Shown piece by piece: positions 23,351 to 36,008 of a stretch of DNA of 64,000 nucleotides. The stretch spans positions 123,780,028-123,844,027 of the forward strand of contig NC_079136.1 in the NCBI RefSeq assembly GCF_945859705.1, written 5' to 3'. The stretch comes from Episyrphus balteatus. Its lineage: Eukaryota; Arthropoda; Insecta; Diptera; Syrphidae. The position numbers were made by a program, and so were the translations under genes. The first letter of the stretch is position 1. Every line of letters begins with the position of its first letter. Under the pieces are notes generated by a model that saw nothing but the letters and a program-made list of their open reading frames with translations, ran no database searches and had not been told where the DNA came from.

Positions 23351-26300
23351 CTAGTATGTATTATAATACTATTGGACCTCTACCTCCAGGGCCGGATTGT
23401 CCTATGAAATTAGGCACCAGATTTAATTTAATGTAAATCAAAAGTTCAATAGATTTTGGTTTAACAATTTATTTTCTATTTTATTTTAAGATTATTTAAA
23501 CAACTACCTACCTTTATTCAAAGAGATAACAAAACTGAGAAAAATAATTGAATTAAATTTATAGAAACAAACTTAAATATGATATTTAAATTATTATAAA
23601 CAAGTGAATTTAAGCAAGCACATATTATTTGAAGTAAAAAATGTTCATGTAACTTGCGCATGCTAGCAATGACTTTTTAATAATTTTATATTTTATGCGA
23701 TTTTACTGAGAATTTATGTTCTTTCATTGCATGTGTATCAAAAAGATGTGTCATTGCAATATATGCAAAAAAGAGGCTTAAATTAAGTTGAATTAAAATT
23801 GTTGAATCTATTCAGATGAGAGGCAGAGAAATTTCAATATTGAAATAACTTTTGTTAGATTTAGGAAAATCGCGACCTTAGAACAACAATGTTCTAACCG
23901 ACAATTTTGAAAAAAATTAGTTATATATCAAATCCAGGTAAAATCGTGGTGCTCTTTTGATTCCCGCTATCTATTTTGCTCTATATCTCTTTCCGTTTCG
24001 AAGATAACCTGGGCTACAGAGTTCTATCTACACAATTTTTATTTGAGATTTAAACAATAACGTTCTAACTTCCACTTAGAACTTTGTTTCACAAAATATC
24101 CAGAGATACAGAGTTCTATCTGCCTCTTTTTCGATTTGATTTGAGAGCAATAGGGTTATAACTGCAAACAATTTTGCAGTTAGAACTTTGTTACATGTTT
24201 AGACGAAAAAATTGAATGCTGAGCAATTAGACTTTGTTTATTTTTTGGAAATAGAATTAATTATAAAAATAATACATAATTGCTGCAATCCACCACTCTT
24301 AAACAAAAGGAAACAAATTATTTAAATCTTTTGACGTGATAACGTCTTATAAATCGATGAACCATGGCAGCCACCACAAAAAAGTGACGCCATTTTCTAA
24401 CGTTACACTCTCGCACTTTCGCAGTGCGGCAAAAAATTTAAATTCAAAATTAAAAATAAACTATTAGAGATAAAAAAATCTCCTAAAGCTTATTTGAAAC
24501 ATAATAATCTAAAGCCTAATCCAAATGAAGGATTTTTAAAAATTCCGTCATTTAATAGGTGAAACAGGGGTAAAACGGAATGATGAAATTTGGGCTAAAA
24601 TACGGATTTTTTCCACTCTGCGTTTCGAAATATGAATTTTTGAAAAATACCTACTTTTTTAGGGGTATTTTTGGGTAGTTTTTGATTATTAGCTTTTTTT
24701 TGGAGCGTTCAAAAAATCTCAAGATATATGGGACATGTAGGGCTGATAAATGCGCATACCTGTGCAAAAATTGGAATCGTTAAAAGAGTTTTGACTGAAT
24801 ACGGAGAAAAATAAGTTTTTAAAAAACAGGTTTTTTGGCCGTTTTTAACCGATTTTCATCGTTTTTTATTTTTACCTTTTTTTCTTTAATAGATAGAGTA
24901 ATATTATGTATGGAGTAATGATAGACCATGACTACGACAATTATTTTCGTAAACACAATTTTGAGATAACGGTAAAATAAAATTTTAGAATTCAACAGGT
25001 TATAACTTTTTACCAAGAGCAGATAGAAATTTGATTAAACATTTATGAGCATCCTGATACAATTACCATTCAATTGGTATATTACACATAACGGTAGACT
25101 AACTACAAGCTACACAATGTTAATTCAAGAAACTTGCGAAAAACCTCAAAACACCAGTGGAGATCTGTTGCCCCCCCGAACAGCCACCAGTGTGGGAAGT
25201 ACCGTAATCTCAGTCTGGAAATTCGACATGGTTGACTTTAAAAAATTCTAACTTCTCTTGTAAGCATCTTTGAAATGAGATTGATACGTCATTTGAAAGG
25301 TGAAATAATAAGCTTGATTTCATAGCCTGAGAACATAAAAATAAATGTTTTTTTGCTTTTTTTGATGAAATTTCATCGAGTTTAAAAAATTCTAGCTCTT
25401 TTTGTAGATGTCACATAGACTTGATCTTTGTATATATTTTTAGCTAAGACAATAAGCTTTCAGATGGTGTAAAAATTTTTATAGATTGTTAAAAAAAAAT
25501 GGAATTAATGACGTGAGAAGATAAAAATTCATGTTTTCTTTGCTTTTTTTGATGAAAATGATTATCTTCAATAAATTGTTTGTATACTCTTTGTGCATTA
25601 TAAAAATTTTAAAATAAAAGAAGAAATACTTGGCTTTTAAATTGCATAATTTTTTTTGTAAGATTTTAAAATAAACAAATTAATATAATGAGAAAAGAAA
25701 AAATGTATTTTTTTAGCATTTTCTTGTAAATTATGATTGTTTGAAATAAATAAACCCTTCAAATGGCTCATTTTTAAAGCACACAACCTGTTTTCTTACG
25801 ACGTTATCACGTAAAATCATCGTCTGTAAACCGGCTTTACAGACAACCTCTTTTTTTTTAAACAACCTCTGGTTTTTTAAAGTCAAATTTAAGGGTTAAA
25901 AATGTGTTTTTATTAGTGTTTTAAGCTAAAATCTTAAAGATTTCCTATAAACTCATCGAATTATAAACAAAAAATCAAACTTTTCATATCTACACAGTTA
26001 CCGCATAAAGGTGTTTCAATATTCAGAAGCGTTTTTTCTCAAAACACACTTGGGTGTAGGTACTTAGAACCTTGTTGTTTCTAGGGTCGCGAAATATTTA
26101 CTTTGATGTGGGTCTTGTATTGAGCATATCAGAAAAGCAGTTTGCAGTTTTCAGAGCAGTTAAGAACAGTTGTCGTCTATTTTTTCCCCATTCCCATTGA
26201 AAGATAGATTTAATTCCTTATATCGTAGGCCAAGAAATCTATGATTTTCACTTACATCCGGAAGAACTTTCCTCAAATAAATGGTTTGAATGAAACCACA

Positions 26301-28071
26301 TACCTATTCTTACAAATTGTTTATGCTAGAGTTGACAAATCTTTCTACGATTTAAAGCTCGAGAACAGTAACAATCTTGGGGACGCAAGATAATACTAGA
26401 CCAAAAGTCCAAACAAGTGGAGTAATTTCATTAAAAAATATCATCAAATTTGTTTAGAACCTATTCTTGGAGTTCTAAAATCGGGTTCTACCTTTTTTCT
26501 TAGTGTTCTTTATTACCGATTAGTTTCATTAAACATTTCACTGTTCCTGTTTTTCGTGATTGTGAATTTAAAAGTGAAGTGAAACCCACTTTGAAATGAA
26601 ATCAGATCTTGTCAGACACAAGTCGGTAAACTAATCGAGTTTATAAAAATACTAGCTAATCTAATAATGAAACAAATTCTCAATTTGAGTTGGATCTATT
26701 CAATTGGATATTTTCATTCATGCATTAATTATTTATTTATAAAAAACAAAAAATTGTTAGGTAGGTGGCAATGTAAGGTAAGTACTCACTCGCGAAAAGA
26801 CCTCTGCCTTTTTTGTATGACCGTAGTATTTGGGTCAGTTCCTGTAAAAACCAAAAAGAACAAAATATTAACATTTTTCTAAGTTCATTAGCTCATTCAA
26901 TTTTTATGAAAAACAAAAAAACATTCACAACCAATAAAGTAAAGTTTTAAAAGAAAAAAAAAAAAAAAAACAAATTTTAAAACAATTAACGAAAAATGAA
27001 GATATACAGAAGAAGAAAAAAAAGAAAGGCAAAGGCAGTGAAAAAATCCAATTTACCAGAAAAAGGGTGCGCTAACGTTGACATGTGTAACTAAACGACA
27101 TTTATTTAACACAAAATCACTATTTTTTTTTTTTAAGATTTTCTCAAAGGTTTACAATTGTTTCAATTAATACAATCTTAATACACATTCATACATTATT
27201 AAATAAATTAGAATTTAACAATTGCTTTTGCATTGTTTAATTGAGAAAATTTCTAATTTTTCATTTCGCTATTTTCTCACTGTTTACAACACTATCATGT
27301 CAACCATTTTGTTTTATTGGACGAATTTTTATTTTCTTTTTATTTTTGTGTGTGATTTTTTGTTTTAGACCAATCTATCAAAATTTTTATCGACCAGCGG
27401 TGGAATCTTTTTGATGATTGTAGCGACATCTAGGTAGAATTGGTATAATTGAGATTTATTTTTTTTTGTTTTATTGTAGTAGATGAGAGATGATGGAAAA
27501 TGTGAAAGTAGGTGACAGGACAGGAGAGGTGTTGGAATATTTTCTTGATGAATTTTTATTTTCATTTATTTTATTAGGGGTATTGGGCTTTTAAGCAATC
27601 TGTCTTTGTCTTTTTCCTTTCTAATTTGACAGTTCATTAAAGAAGAACAAGACAAAACCAACCAATCAAATCGAAGCAATTCTGAGGAAAACAAAATAAA
27701 TGCGATTTTCATTGCAAGACGGCGGTGGTCGAGTAAATTTCTCTTATAAAAATAATAAAATTAATAGTTTTCCGTGCTGTGACGTTTTAAACAACATACA
27801 TAAATAAAATATTTTTAACCAATTCGATCGTGTTTTGGTTTTGATTTTCCAAAACTTCACAACTTTCTTTTAAATTCGATATTCGATCAAATCAAATTGA
27901 GCCTTGAAATCTTCCTCAGAATTGAACTGTCAAAATTTTTTTTTCAATTTTTTTTTTCATTTTTGAAACTGACATCTGGCTTAAAAGCCCAATTCACGAT
28001 TCGATGCAAATGGTCTTGTATCGTTGTAAAAGTGCAAAAGTGTAACATTTTCTTAAAATAAAACAACCAAA
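23351..28071. other. intergenic stretch with one dispersed repeat
   Basis: Apart from the repeat at 24950-25480, it carries an inverted pair GACGTGATAACGTC (24338) / ACGTTATCACGTAAAATCAT (25801) that may mark ends of an eroded 1.5-kb element, and unique sequence at 26000-28000. No gene seen. Confidence 0.35.
24950..25480. repeat. dispersed repeat, copy 2
   Basis: Counterpart of 2960-3450 (see shared blocks there). A further internal repetition of the TTTTTTTGATGAAA and AATAAGCTT words occurs at 25280-25560. Class unknown. Confidence 0.5.
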
Positions 28072-28326
28072 GTGTCTGGCTACACGGTGATTTTTCAATC
28101 GCCTAAGCAGTGAGTTTGTAGGCAAGAGGTATTAGGAGTGAAGGGGGAAGATGCTCACGAAGGGAACTGAATTTTCTGAGGGTAGTACAGTTCCATTGCT
28201 AAATTGTTCCTCTTTTTGACGTTTGTTCCTAAAAAATGTAAAAGTGGAACGTGATTGGGCACAACAGTGTGTAGCCACCGCATGTGATTTTTCAATCGAT
28301 TGAAAAATCACTGTGTAGCCAGGCAC
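28072..28326. mobile_element. inverted-repeat MITE, copy A
   Basis: Ends GTGTCTGGCTACACGGTGAT.../...ATCACTGTGTAGCCAGGCAC. Internally one end has the palindrome TTTTTCAATCGATTGAAAAA. Copy B (28360-28601) is the same element in inverted orientation 33 bp away. Copy A has an extra 13-bp segment (AGTGTGTAGCC-containing) near 28266-28278, possibly a local duplication of its terminus. Confidence 0.75.
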
Positions 28327-28359
28327 AAATATACAGACTAAATTTTTTTTACACTTTTA

Positions 28360-28601
28360 GTGCCTGGCTACACAGTGATTTTTCAATCGATTGAAAAATC
28401 ACATGCGGTTGTGCCCAATCACGTTCCACTTATACATTTTCTAGGAACAAACGTCAAAAAGAGGAAAAATTTAGAAATGGAACTGTACTGCCCTCAGAAA
28501 ATTCAGTTCCCTTCGTGAGCATGTTCCCCCCTCAATCATCATCCCTCTTGCCTACAAACTCATTGCTTAGGCGATTGAAAAATCACTGTGTAGCCAGGCA
28601 C
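28360..28601. mobile_element. inverted-repeat MITE, copy B
   Basis: Begins GTGCCTGGCTACACAGTGAT and ends CTGTGTAGCCAGGCAC; it reads as the reverse complement of copy A over its full length. It is flanked by TTACACTTTTA on the left and TTACACTTTA on the right, an approximate 8-10-bp duplication. Confidence 0.75.
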
Positions 28602-28634
28602 TTACACTTTAGCGCGAGCAGCGACCAGGCTTTA

Positions 28635-28866
28635 AGGCATAACTACATACACCACTTTTTGAAAAAGTACAAAAGTGAAAAGATTTTTATTCTAGCTATC
28701 GCAATTGTTTTTTGATAAAGAGTGTACAAATTGTTTTTAGACCAAAAAAAAATAAGCTTTCTGCATCATTTATTTTAATTGTTCACCCCGAAAAACTATA
28801 CGGAAATGCGTTTGAAAATTTTTACTTTTGTACTTTTTTACTTTTTGAGCCAATGTAGTTAAAGCC
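28635..28866. mobile_element. MITE related to the long 31.85-33.78 kb palindrome
   Basis: Ends AAGGCATAACTACATACACC and ...GAGCCAATGTAGTTAAAGCC, with subterminal TTTTTGAAAAAGTACAAAAG and its complement. These are the same termini as the long palindrome, so this looks like an internally deleted relative. Confidence 0.65.
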
Positions 28867-29016
28867 TGGTACGCTGATCGCGCTAAATTTTAGCTGAGAT
28901 AAAATTCCCATACAAGTTATCGATAACTTGTATGGGATCCATTTTATCTCGGCTAAAAATTTTCGATAATTTGTATGGGAGCTAAAATTTAGCGCGAGCT
29001 GCGTACCAGGCTTAAG
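28862..29016. mobile_element. palindromic MITE with GCCTGGTACGC termini
   Basis: Terminal repeats AAAGCCTGGTACGC and GCGTACCAGGCTT, internal GCGCTAAATTTTAGC/GCTAAAATTTAGCGC and a central perfect palindrome around CCCATACAAGTTATCG. A half copy of the right end lies at 28612-28634, and related termini occur at 41612-42224. Confidence 0.65.
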
Positions 29017-29019
29017 GCT

Positions 29020-29279
29020 TTAGAGGATATAATATATGGAGTGCTTGTGCTGTTAGTTCCGTGAAGCTTTTATAGAGGGCTCTAGTTTCTTTAAGTTTTT
29101 CGATGAGTGCATGCCTCCATTTTATTTTAATTAGATGGCTGTCATCAACAAGCGTGTTTATTTACAGCTGCAGAACCGGACTCTAATTGAAAAACGAAGG
29201 CAGCGACCCCTATCCATGCATATGGCGTTTACAATGTATTAGGTATAGGAACAAGAACTCCATATATTATATCCTCTAA
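29020..29279. mobile_element. MITE with 23-bp TIRs and probable TA target duplication
   Basis: Left TTAGAGGATATAATATATGG and right CCATATATTATATCCTCTAA, extended by AGT/ACT and a loose CTTGT match. If the TA in each end is the duplicated target, the termini start GAGGATATAA and fit Tc1/mariner-type MITEs. It has a unique 200-bp core and no frame. Confidence 0.7.
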
Positions 29280-30809
29280 GGTTTTGACTCAAAAAAAAAA
29301 AACAACGAAGAAACCTTTTAACAAAAAACCATCAACAATAAAAGATATATTTCTGTAAAACCTTGATTTTTAAATCAAAATCGAGTAAGATCATAATCAA
29401 TCATTACATATATGTACAAATTGTTTAATGAAAAAGATAATTAAGACGCTCAGTCAAAACAGTTTATAAAAGTATGCGACCGAAATGAAAAAAGGCTTAA
29501 TCAAAAGCTTTGGACACAATACTGCAGCCTGCAGGTACCTGTACACGTGTCTATCCCATAATCTTTGTAATAGTTATTTCACTTGTTTTTCTGGGAGTAC
29601 CATACCGATAACATGTAACCATAAACACCTTTGGCATTATTAGGATATACTTGTATTCCCTGAAACAAAATATATGTAAATCGTTAACAAAAAGAGCCGA
29701 TTATAGCTATCAGAAAAACTGACCCCGAGAATGATTTAAAATGATACTTGGTGCAATTTCAAGCAAGAATGATTCAGTACATAATCGGTAGGAAATTTTT
29801 TCAAGAAATTTTTTTACCAAAAAAATGGAATTGCACAATTTTTGTGTGTTTTCCGATAATTTGGATCATGAAAGTAAACAAATATGTACATTTATCAAAG
29901 AATAGATGATCAATTCAAAATATTTTTTGCGGAACAGTGAAATAATCAGTGATTACCATCGTTTATTTATATTCTTTAAATTGCATGAATTATCTGTGAT
30001 TTTTTGATCATTATGATTGAAATTTAAAGTTTTATGTTTTATTTGGGCTTTAATGATTTTTACTTTTGGATGCAATTAATGAAACACTAATTCATCTTTT
30101 GGTTGCACTACGTTTCGCCGGTTGATTATCCCGGTGAATTATCGTTAATTATCGATTTATAAAAATTTAATGTTTCGTTTTCCTACCACCAAGACAAAAT
30201 TATAAATTTTTTTTAAAACTTACAAAATAAAAAAAAAAAATAAACAGGTGGTATGTCTTCTCTTACGATTTTAATTTAAAAAAATCAATTGTGGTTCCAA
30301 AGATTGTTTATAAGACCCTACTTTAAAAAAAAAAAAAATATTTTTTGAAAAATTATAACAGTTTAAGAGTTGGCGCCCCGTCATTTTATTAAGAAAACAA
30401 ATCAGGGTATTTTTATAATCGCTGGTAGAGGCCCAAAAAAAAATTTATCCAAATTAAAAGGAAGTACACAGTGAAAAACAAAATTGGTCAAATGTTTTGC
30501 CTTTTAAAAAAAAAGTTGTTTAAGCAAAGGGATGTTTACATACAATATTACCACGACATTGGGTGATATGCATAAAAAATAGGAAATGCTTCTACTTGAA
30601 AAATTGTAAAGTATGAACGTTTTTCATCCACATTTTGTGCATATCAAACCTAGTTTATAATTATACATATATGGGCCATTGTCTAAACTTTTAGATTTCT
30701 GAAATATTGAAAAATATTTAAATATATTCAACATTTTTTATAAAATTAATAAGTAATATTAAAATTATTTAAGTATTGTTAGTTTTAAGTTGATCTATTA
30801 AAATGCATT
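29280..30809. other. intergenic stretch, nothing recognisable
   Basis: AT-rich unique sequence without open frames above chance, repeats with clear ends or RNA structures that I could detect. Confidence 0.4.
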
Positions 30810-31000
30810 TTTGGAAAAAAATATTCAAATCGTTGGAGCCTTTTTTTAAACTAATTTTTTATAGAAATTTTTTGAAAAAAAAATTAGATAAGGTTGGTAT
30901 GCCATGTTGTAGTAGGTACCTATTAATCACTATCTAGAACCAAAATTTCAAAAAAATTAATATTTGACTTTTCAGAAAAAAAAAATACTTTTTTTTAGTC
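30810..31000 (-). repeat. fragment of the DINE-like repeat, minus orientation
   Basis: CAAATCGTTGGAGCC, GGTTGGTATGCCATGTTGTA and AAAATTTCAAAAAAATTAAT match the order seen at 45190-45340 in the inverted copy. Confidence 0.55.
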
Positions 31001-31483
31001 CAAAAATGTATATTTTACTCATTCCTTTTGCAAAAGAGTGGAAAAGTTGAGATAATAAAGGATCTGAAAAAAAGTAATGACGTCAGCAAAATTTTGCTGG
31101 AGTGTTGAAGACAGTTGATTGTGAGTTGGGGTCATGTTTTGTCCAGTGGATGGAGCATCCACCATTTTTAAAACACGAAAGAGTCATTAGCAACGTTTCA
31201 TTTAAAGTTGTAAACTACTCATTATTAAATGATGTAATGCATCCTGTTTTATCCGAGTAGATGGGAATTGCATTGATTTCGTTTGAAAAGCGTTTCATTA
31301 AAAATCGCTAGAAAGACAGATAAAGTATTAGACAAGATGAGACAGTTTATGATTTTCTTTGGCAAATTAAAATACAATTTTTATGTAAAAAACATGGGAA
31401 GTGTGCAAGAGATAATATTTCTTATTAGAAGGGGATTTTTATATGGCTTTTTCATACTTGCAGTGATGCTGCCTGTGTAATCA

Positions 31484-31660
31484 ATAAAAATTGAAGGTTT
31501 TGAATGAGCAAAAACAACTTATATGTGTGTTACCACCAAGTTCATAGGCTGAAGTTATAGCTATTTCGCGGGGACCAGCCCGATCATCAGACTAATTTTT
31601 AGTGGTACTATGTCGCTTATGTTCAAACAAACAAGTTGTTGTTCACTCAAAATCTTCAAT
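31484..31660. repeat. short inverted-repeat element around the minus-strand ribozyme-like fold
   Basis: Left arm ATTGAAGGTTTTGAATGAGC followed by AAAAACAACTT; right arm AAGTTGTTGTTCACTCAAAA followed by TCTTCAAT. The inverted match also picks up TACCAC(C/T)AA internally. It is about 175 bp, MITE-sized, with no coding sequence. Confidence 0.5.
31557..31611 (-). ncRNA. second hammerhead-ribozyme-like fold, minus strand (candidate)
   Basis: On the minus strand: stem III strand ATAGTA (31611-31606), CC, a perfect 5-bp stem I hairpin ACTAA-AAA-TTAGT (31603-31591), CTGATGA (31590-31584), stem II CGGG/CCCG (31582-31579 with 31572-31569, 6-nt loop), GAAA (31567-31564), then TA-G-CTAT closing stem III with one bulge (31563-31557). 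Departures from consensus: C instead of U at 16.1, and a U-C mismatch at the base of stem II. It lies inside an inverted repeat (31484-31660). Confidence 0.35.
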
Positions 31661-31849
31661 ATTTTTTATTATTTTATCAATTGAATGAATTAATTGAATG
31701 AATTAATTGAATCAAAAATAGAAAAAAAAAAAATTAAAATGAAAACATTAACTCCACTGGCACATATTTAAAAAAAAAATGCACAAACGATGCCGATGGG
31801 ACATTTTCGATTTTTTCCGAAAAATTTAAAAAAATTATTTTCTTTTTCT

Positions 31850-33783
31850 TAAGCCTTAACTACATTGGCTCAAAAAGTGAAAAAGTACAAAAGTGAAAAT
31901 TTTCAAACACATTTTTCTATAGTTTTTCGGGATGAAAAATTAAAACAAATGATGAAGAAAGCTTCTTTTTTGGTCTAATAAACAATTTGTATATAGCTCA
32001 GGGAAATTAGTCAAAATATGGGCATGAAATCGCATTTTTCGCGGGACAAAATTTTTTTCATGAAATGTGTTCGGGTGGTTGTCCTTATCATAAAAGTCAA
32101 TTTGTTGGCATAATTGGAGGTTGGGAACAGCCGCCATCTTGGAAAAGAGATTGGTATCGTTTTTATTGAATAGCTCCATTGTTATTCATTTTAACAAAAA
32201 ATGACAAAGGCAAGACTTATTAACAATAAAATTATCTAAGAAATCATATACAAAACAATTCCGTGAGTTGATTAAATAAAATTTTATAGTTGGTCAAAGT
32301 GCGGGTTTGTATCGAAAGGTTGGGACAAAATGACATTTTTTCATATATCTGACGAACTTTTGATTTGTTTGGATAATTCTTCAAGAATGAATTGTAGTAC
32401 TTATAATTACCTATAAAATGAGCCCACAATCGTTATTGTCACCATCGTATTGTAGAAGTAATCTAACTCCGAATCTCAACATGTACTAGTCAAAAGTAAG
32501 AAAACAGCTGTTTTTTTGCTAGTAGGTCGAGAAAATTTTGGGAGTAGAGGTATAACCAAAATATAAGTACGCAGTTTTGCAGCCATACGCGTGTTAATGT
32601 CGATTTCGAAGGTCTGACAACTCTAATTTTGTGCTTTATACGGTTTTTGGCGGGTTAAATAACGTAAGTTTTAAAGTTTATGTGAATGGGCTAAATTTAT
32701 ACTATTTGAAATTATGAATATACAAGCTGATGCTCTATTATTTTTCCTAAATCTGGATACCTCAATCTCGGCTATGGGGTTAATAGAACTCACGATATAA
32801 GCTTTTTTAACTAACCATATCAGGCTTTTCAATTTAAATAAACAAACAAAAATCTAAACAAAAAAAGCTTCTAAAACATAATCGTATAAGCGGCTTATAT
32901 ATAGTTCTATTGGTCACATCCTCAAGATTGGGGTGTTCAGATTTAGGAAAAATAATAGAGCATCAGCTTGTATATTTATAATTTCAAATAGTATAAATTT
33001 AGCCCATTCACATTAACTGGAAAACTTACGTTATTTAACCCCCCAAAAACCGTATAAAGCACAAAATTAGAGTTGTCAGACCTTCGAAATCGACATTAAC
33101 ACGCGTATGGCTGCAAAACTGCGTACTTATATTTTGGTTATACCTCTACTCCCAAAATTTTCTCGACCTACTAGCAAAAAAACAGCTGTTTTCTTACTTT
33201 TGACTAGTACATGTTGAGATTCGGAGTTAGATTACTTCTACAATACGATGGTGACAATAACGATTGTGGGCTCATTTTATAGGTAATTATAAGTACTACA
33301 ATTCATTCTTGAAGAATTATCCAAACAAATCAAAAGTTCGTCAGATATATGAAAAAATGTCATTTTGTCCCAACCTTTCGATACAAACCCGCACTTTGAC
33401 CAACTATAAAATTTTATTTAATCAACTCACGGAATTGTTTTGTATATGATTTCTTAGATAATTTTATTGTTAATAAGTCTTACCTTTGTCATTTTTTGTT
33501 AAAATGAATAACAATGGAGCTATTCAATAAAAACGATACCAATCTCTTTTCCAAGATGGCGGCTGTTCCCAACCTCCAATTATCCCAACAAATTGACTTT
33601 TATGATAAGGACAACCACCCGAACACATTCCATGAAAAAAATTTTGTCCCGCGAAAAATGCGATTTAAATTACTAATTTCCCTGGGCTAATACTCTTTTC
33701 CACAAAACAATTGCGCTAGCCAGAAAAAAAATATTTTCACTATTGTACTTTTTCAAAAAGTGGCCAATGTAGTTAAGCCTTTA
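31850..33783. mobile_element. long nearly perfect palindrome (fold-back element), about 1.9 kb
   Basis: Arms of about 950 bp (31850-32803 and 32888-33783) are reverse complements with few differences; a 61-residue translation at 32244-32429 (minus) recurs identically at 33264-33449 (plus). Ends CCTTAACTACATTGGC / GGCCAATGTAGTTAAG match the short MITE at 28635-28866. The centre (about 85 bp) is AT-rich and unpaired. No transposase is present. A transcript from either strand would form a very long hairpin RNA. Confidence 0.8.
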
Positions 33784-34663
33784 GAAATAATTTTTTTTTA
33801 GAAAAAAATTGATAATTACAAAATTAAGGCACATTCAACCGAATTTTTGAAATTTTAATTTAAGGTATTGATTAAAAGTGATAAATGACAAACGAACTTG
33901 TTTTTTAAATTTTAATAAATGTTTAGTAAATTTTGTTTTTGAAACGGGTTAAGCCATTCGGAATAGTAAAAAATAAGTCGTTAACTTTTTTACTTTGGAA
34001 AACAAAATTAATATCTTTCGAAAACATTAAATTATTGTTTTTTAATCTATGAAATAATAATTAAATTAAACCAAGTCAAAATAACTTACTTTAATCAAAT
34101 ACTTCCAAAGATAAGGTAGAGTTGCTAGTAGCCGGCCCCTTAAGGATTCTGTCTCATAAAATAAAGCATAGAAACGTCAAATATCAACATTTTCGAATAA
34201 TTCTTGAAATAAAATGTACTTTTTATAATAATTTTTCAGTATGTTTCAAAAAAAAAATAGTTAATAATAGTTCCCAAAAATATTTTATTTAAGTTTTTGT
34301 ATAAAAAAGTCCGATTCTCCTAAATCCGGCCTTTGTTTCCTATTATCGGCCATCTAGTGTCCCATTTCCGGCCACTGACTTTATAAGGTCAAGCTTAAAT
34401 AAATTGAATGTTTTTTATTTAAATTTTTGTGTTTGAAGAATTTAAAAACAATTTTGATTGTTAATAAGTTATAACATCAAATGATTTAAAAATGTATTTA
34501 TTTTTCCCCCATTTTTTAAACTTTTATCAATAAAAGGGGGCCGAATACAGGAAACACTTGAATTTCAAAGCTTTTTTTGTGTTCTATCTCCAGCCCCTCT
34601 TAAAATTACCAAAATTCACATCTTTTTCCTATTTAAAACCTATTTTATTTGAAGAATAATATA

Positions 34664-35760
34664 CAGGGTGTCCCACAGTCACCGCCCCAAATGAAAACCA
34701 TGGATTCCTGAGGTCATTTTAAGTCGAAAAACTTAAGAGGTAATTTTCTCGTTTTCGTCCCGTTTTCGAGTTACCACGGTTTTTATGATTTTTGCTCTCT
34801 TGTCCTTTAACTGGCCTTATCTTTGCCAAACTACGTTTGATTTGAAAGATTTTTTTTACAACCAATCAAGAATTTACTACAGTTTAAATTTGTCTCAAAA
34901 CTTTTTTCTCTGCGGACAACCGTTTCTCCACAATTTTGCATCAAACACAATTTTTTCGTTTTTTAAGTCGTTTTTTACACTTTCATATCATTTAAGTCAA
35001 AAAAACACGTTAATGAGTATTACTTTTTTGTGCTTTTTATTAAAGCCCAGTTTATTTTCATAGAAAAAACAAGTTTTATTTCATAAAAAAGGCTACTGAA
35101 AGTAATTAAAAAAAATAAACAAACTGAGTGAATTAAAAAAAAAATAATTTTGAAATAAAAAACTAATTTAAATGAATTAAAAACTTTTTCTGAGCTATTG
35201 TGGTTAAGAAAAGAACAAATAGATAAAGCTCAGAAAAAGTTTTTAATTCATTTAAATTAATTTTTTAATTAAAAATTATTTTTTTTTTAATTCACTCAGT
35301 TTGTTTATTTTTTTAAAATTATTTTCAGTAGCCTTTTTTATGAAATAAAACTTATTTTCTTTATGAAAATAAACTGGGCTTTAATAAAAAGCACAAAAAA
35401 TTAATACTCATTAACGTGTTTTTTGACTAAAATGATATGAAAGTGTAAAAAACAACTTAAAAAACGAAGAAAATTGTGTTTGATGCAAAATTGTGGCGAA
35501 ACGGTTGTCCGCAGAGAAAAAAGTTTTGAGACAAACTTAAACTGTAGTAAATTCTTGATTGGTTGTAAAAAAAATCTTTCAAATCAAACGTGGTTTGGCA
35601 AAGATAAGGCAAGTTAAAGGATAAGAGAGCAAAAATCATAAAAACCGTGGTAACTCGAAAACGGGACGAAAACGAGAAAATTACCTCTTAAGTTTTTCGA
35701 CTTAAAATGACCTCAGGAATCCATGGTTTTCATTTGGGGCGGTGACTGTGGGACACCCTG
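34664..35760. mobile_element. fold-back element with CAGGGTGTCCCACAGTC ends, nested
   Basis: Ends TACAGGGTGTCCCACAGTCA and ...TGACTGTGGGACACCCTGTA, with TA on both sides. Arms of about 530 bp are nearly identical reverse complements around a loop of about 30 bp (35197-35228). Translations at 34785-35063 and 35457-35639 are near-identical mirror images and not genes. Confidence 0.8.
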
Positions 35761-36008
35761 TATATTTAATAAGAAAAACAACATTTCAAAGCATTTAGCT
35801 CTGAAATTGTTTCCACAAAACACTAATTACGATAGTAGCTTTCGGCAGTAAAATTTAAAAAAACCATACCCGATTGGATCACTTCACAAAAACTTATTTT
35901 TTTTCTAAGAAAACTGAATAATAAGAATATTGTAATTTTAGGAGAGACATTTAAAAGAACAGAATAAGAGCAAAAATTTGGAATAAATAATACAAAATCA
36001 CTAGTCAT

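Noticed and set aside
32244..33449. Two identical 61-codon frames facing each other
   Set aside because: Identity is explained by the long palindrome; the frames are not conserved for protein reasons as far as can be seen.
34785..35639. Near-identical 92- and 60-codon frames in opposite orientation
   Set aside because: Mirror copies in the arms of the fold-back element, Phe-rich with no domain.
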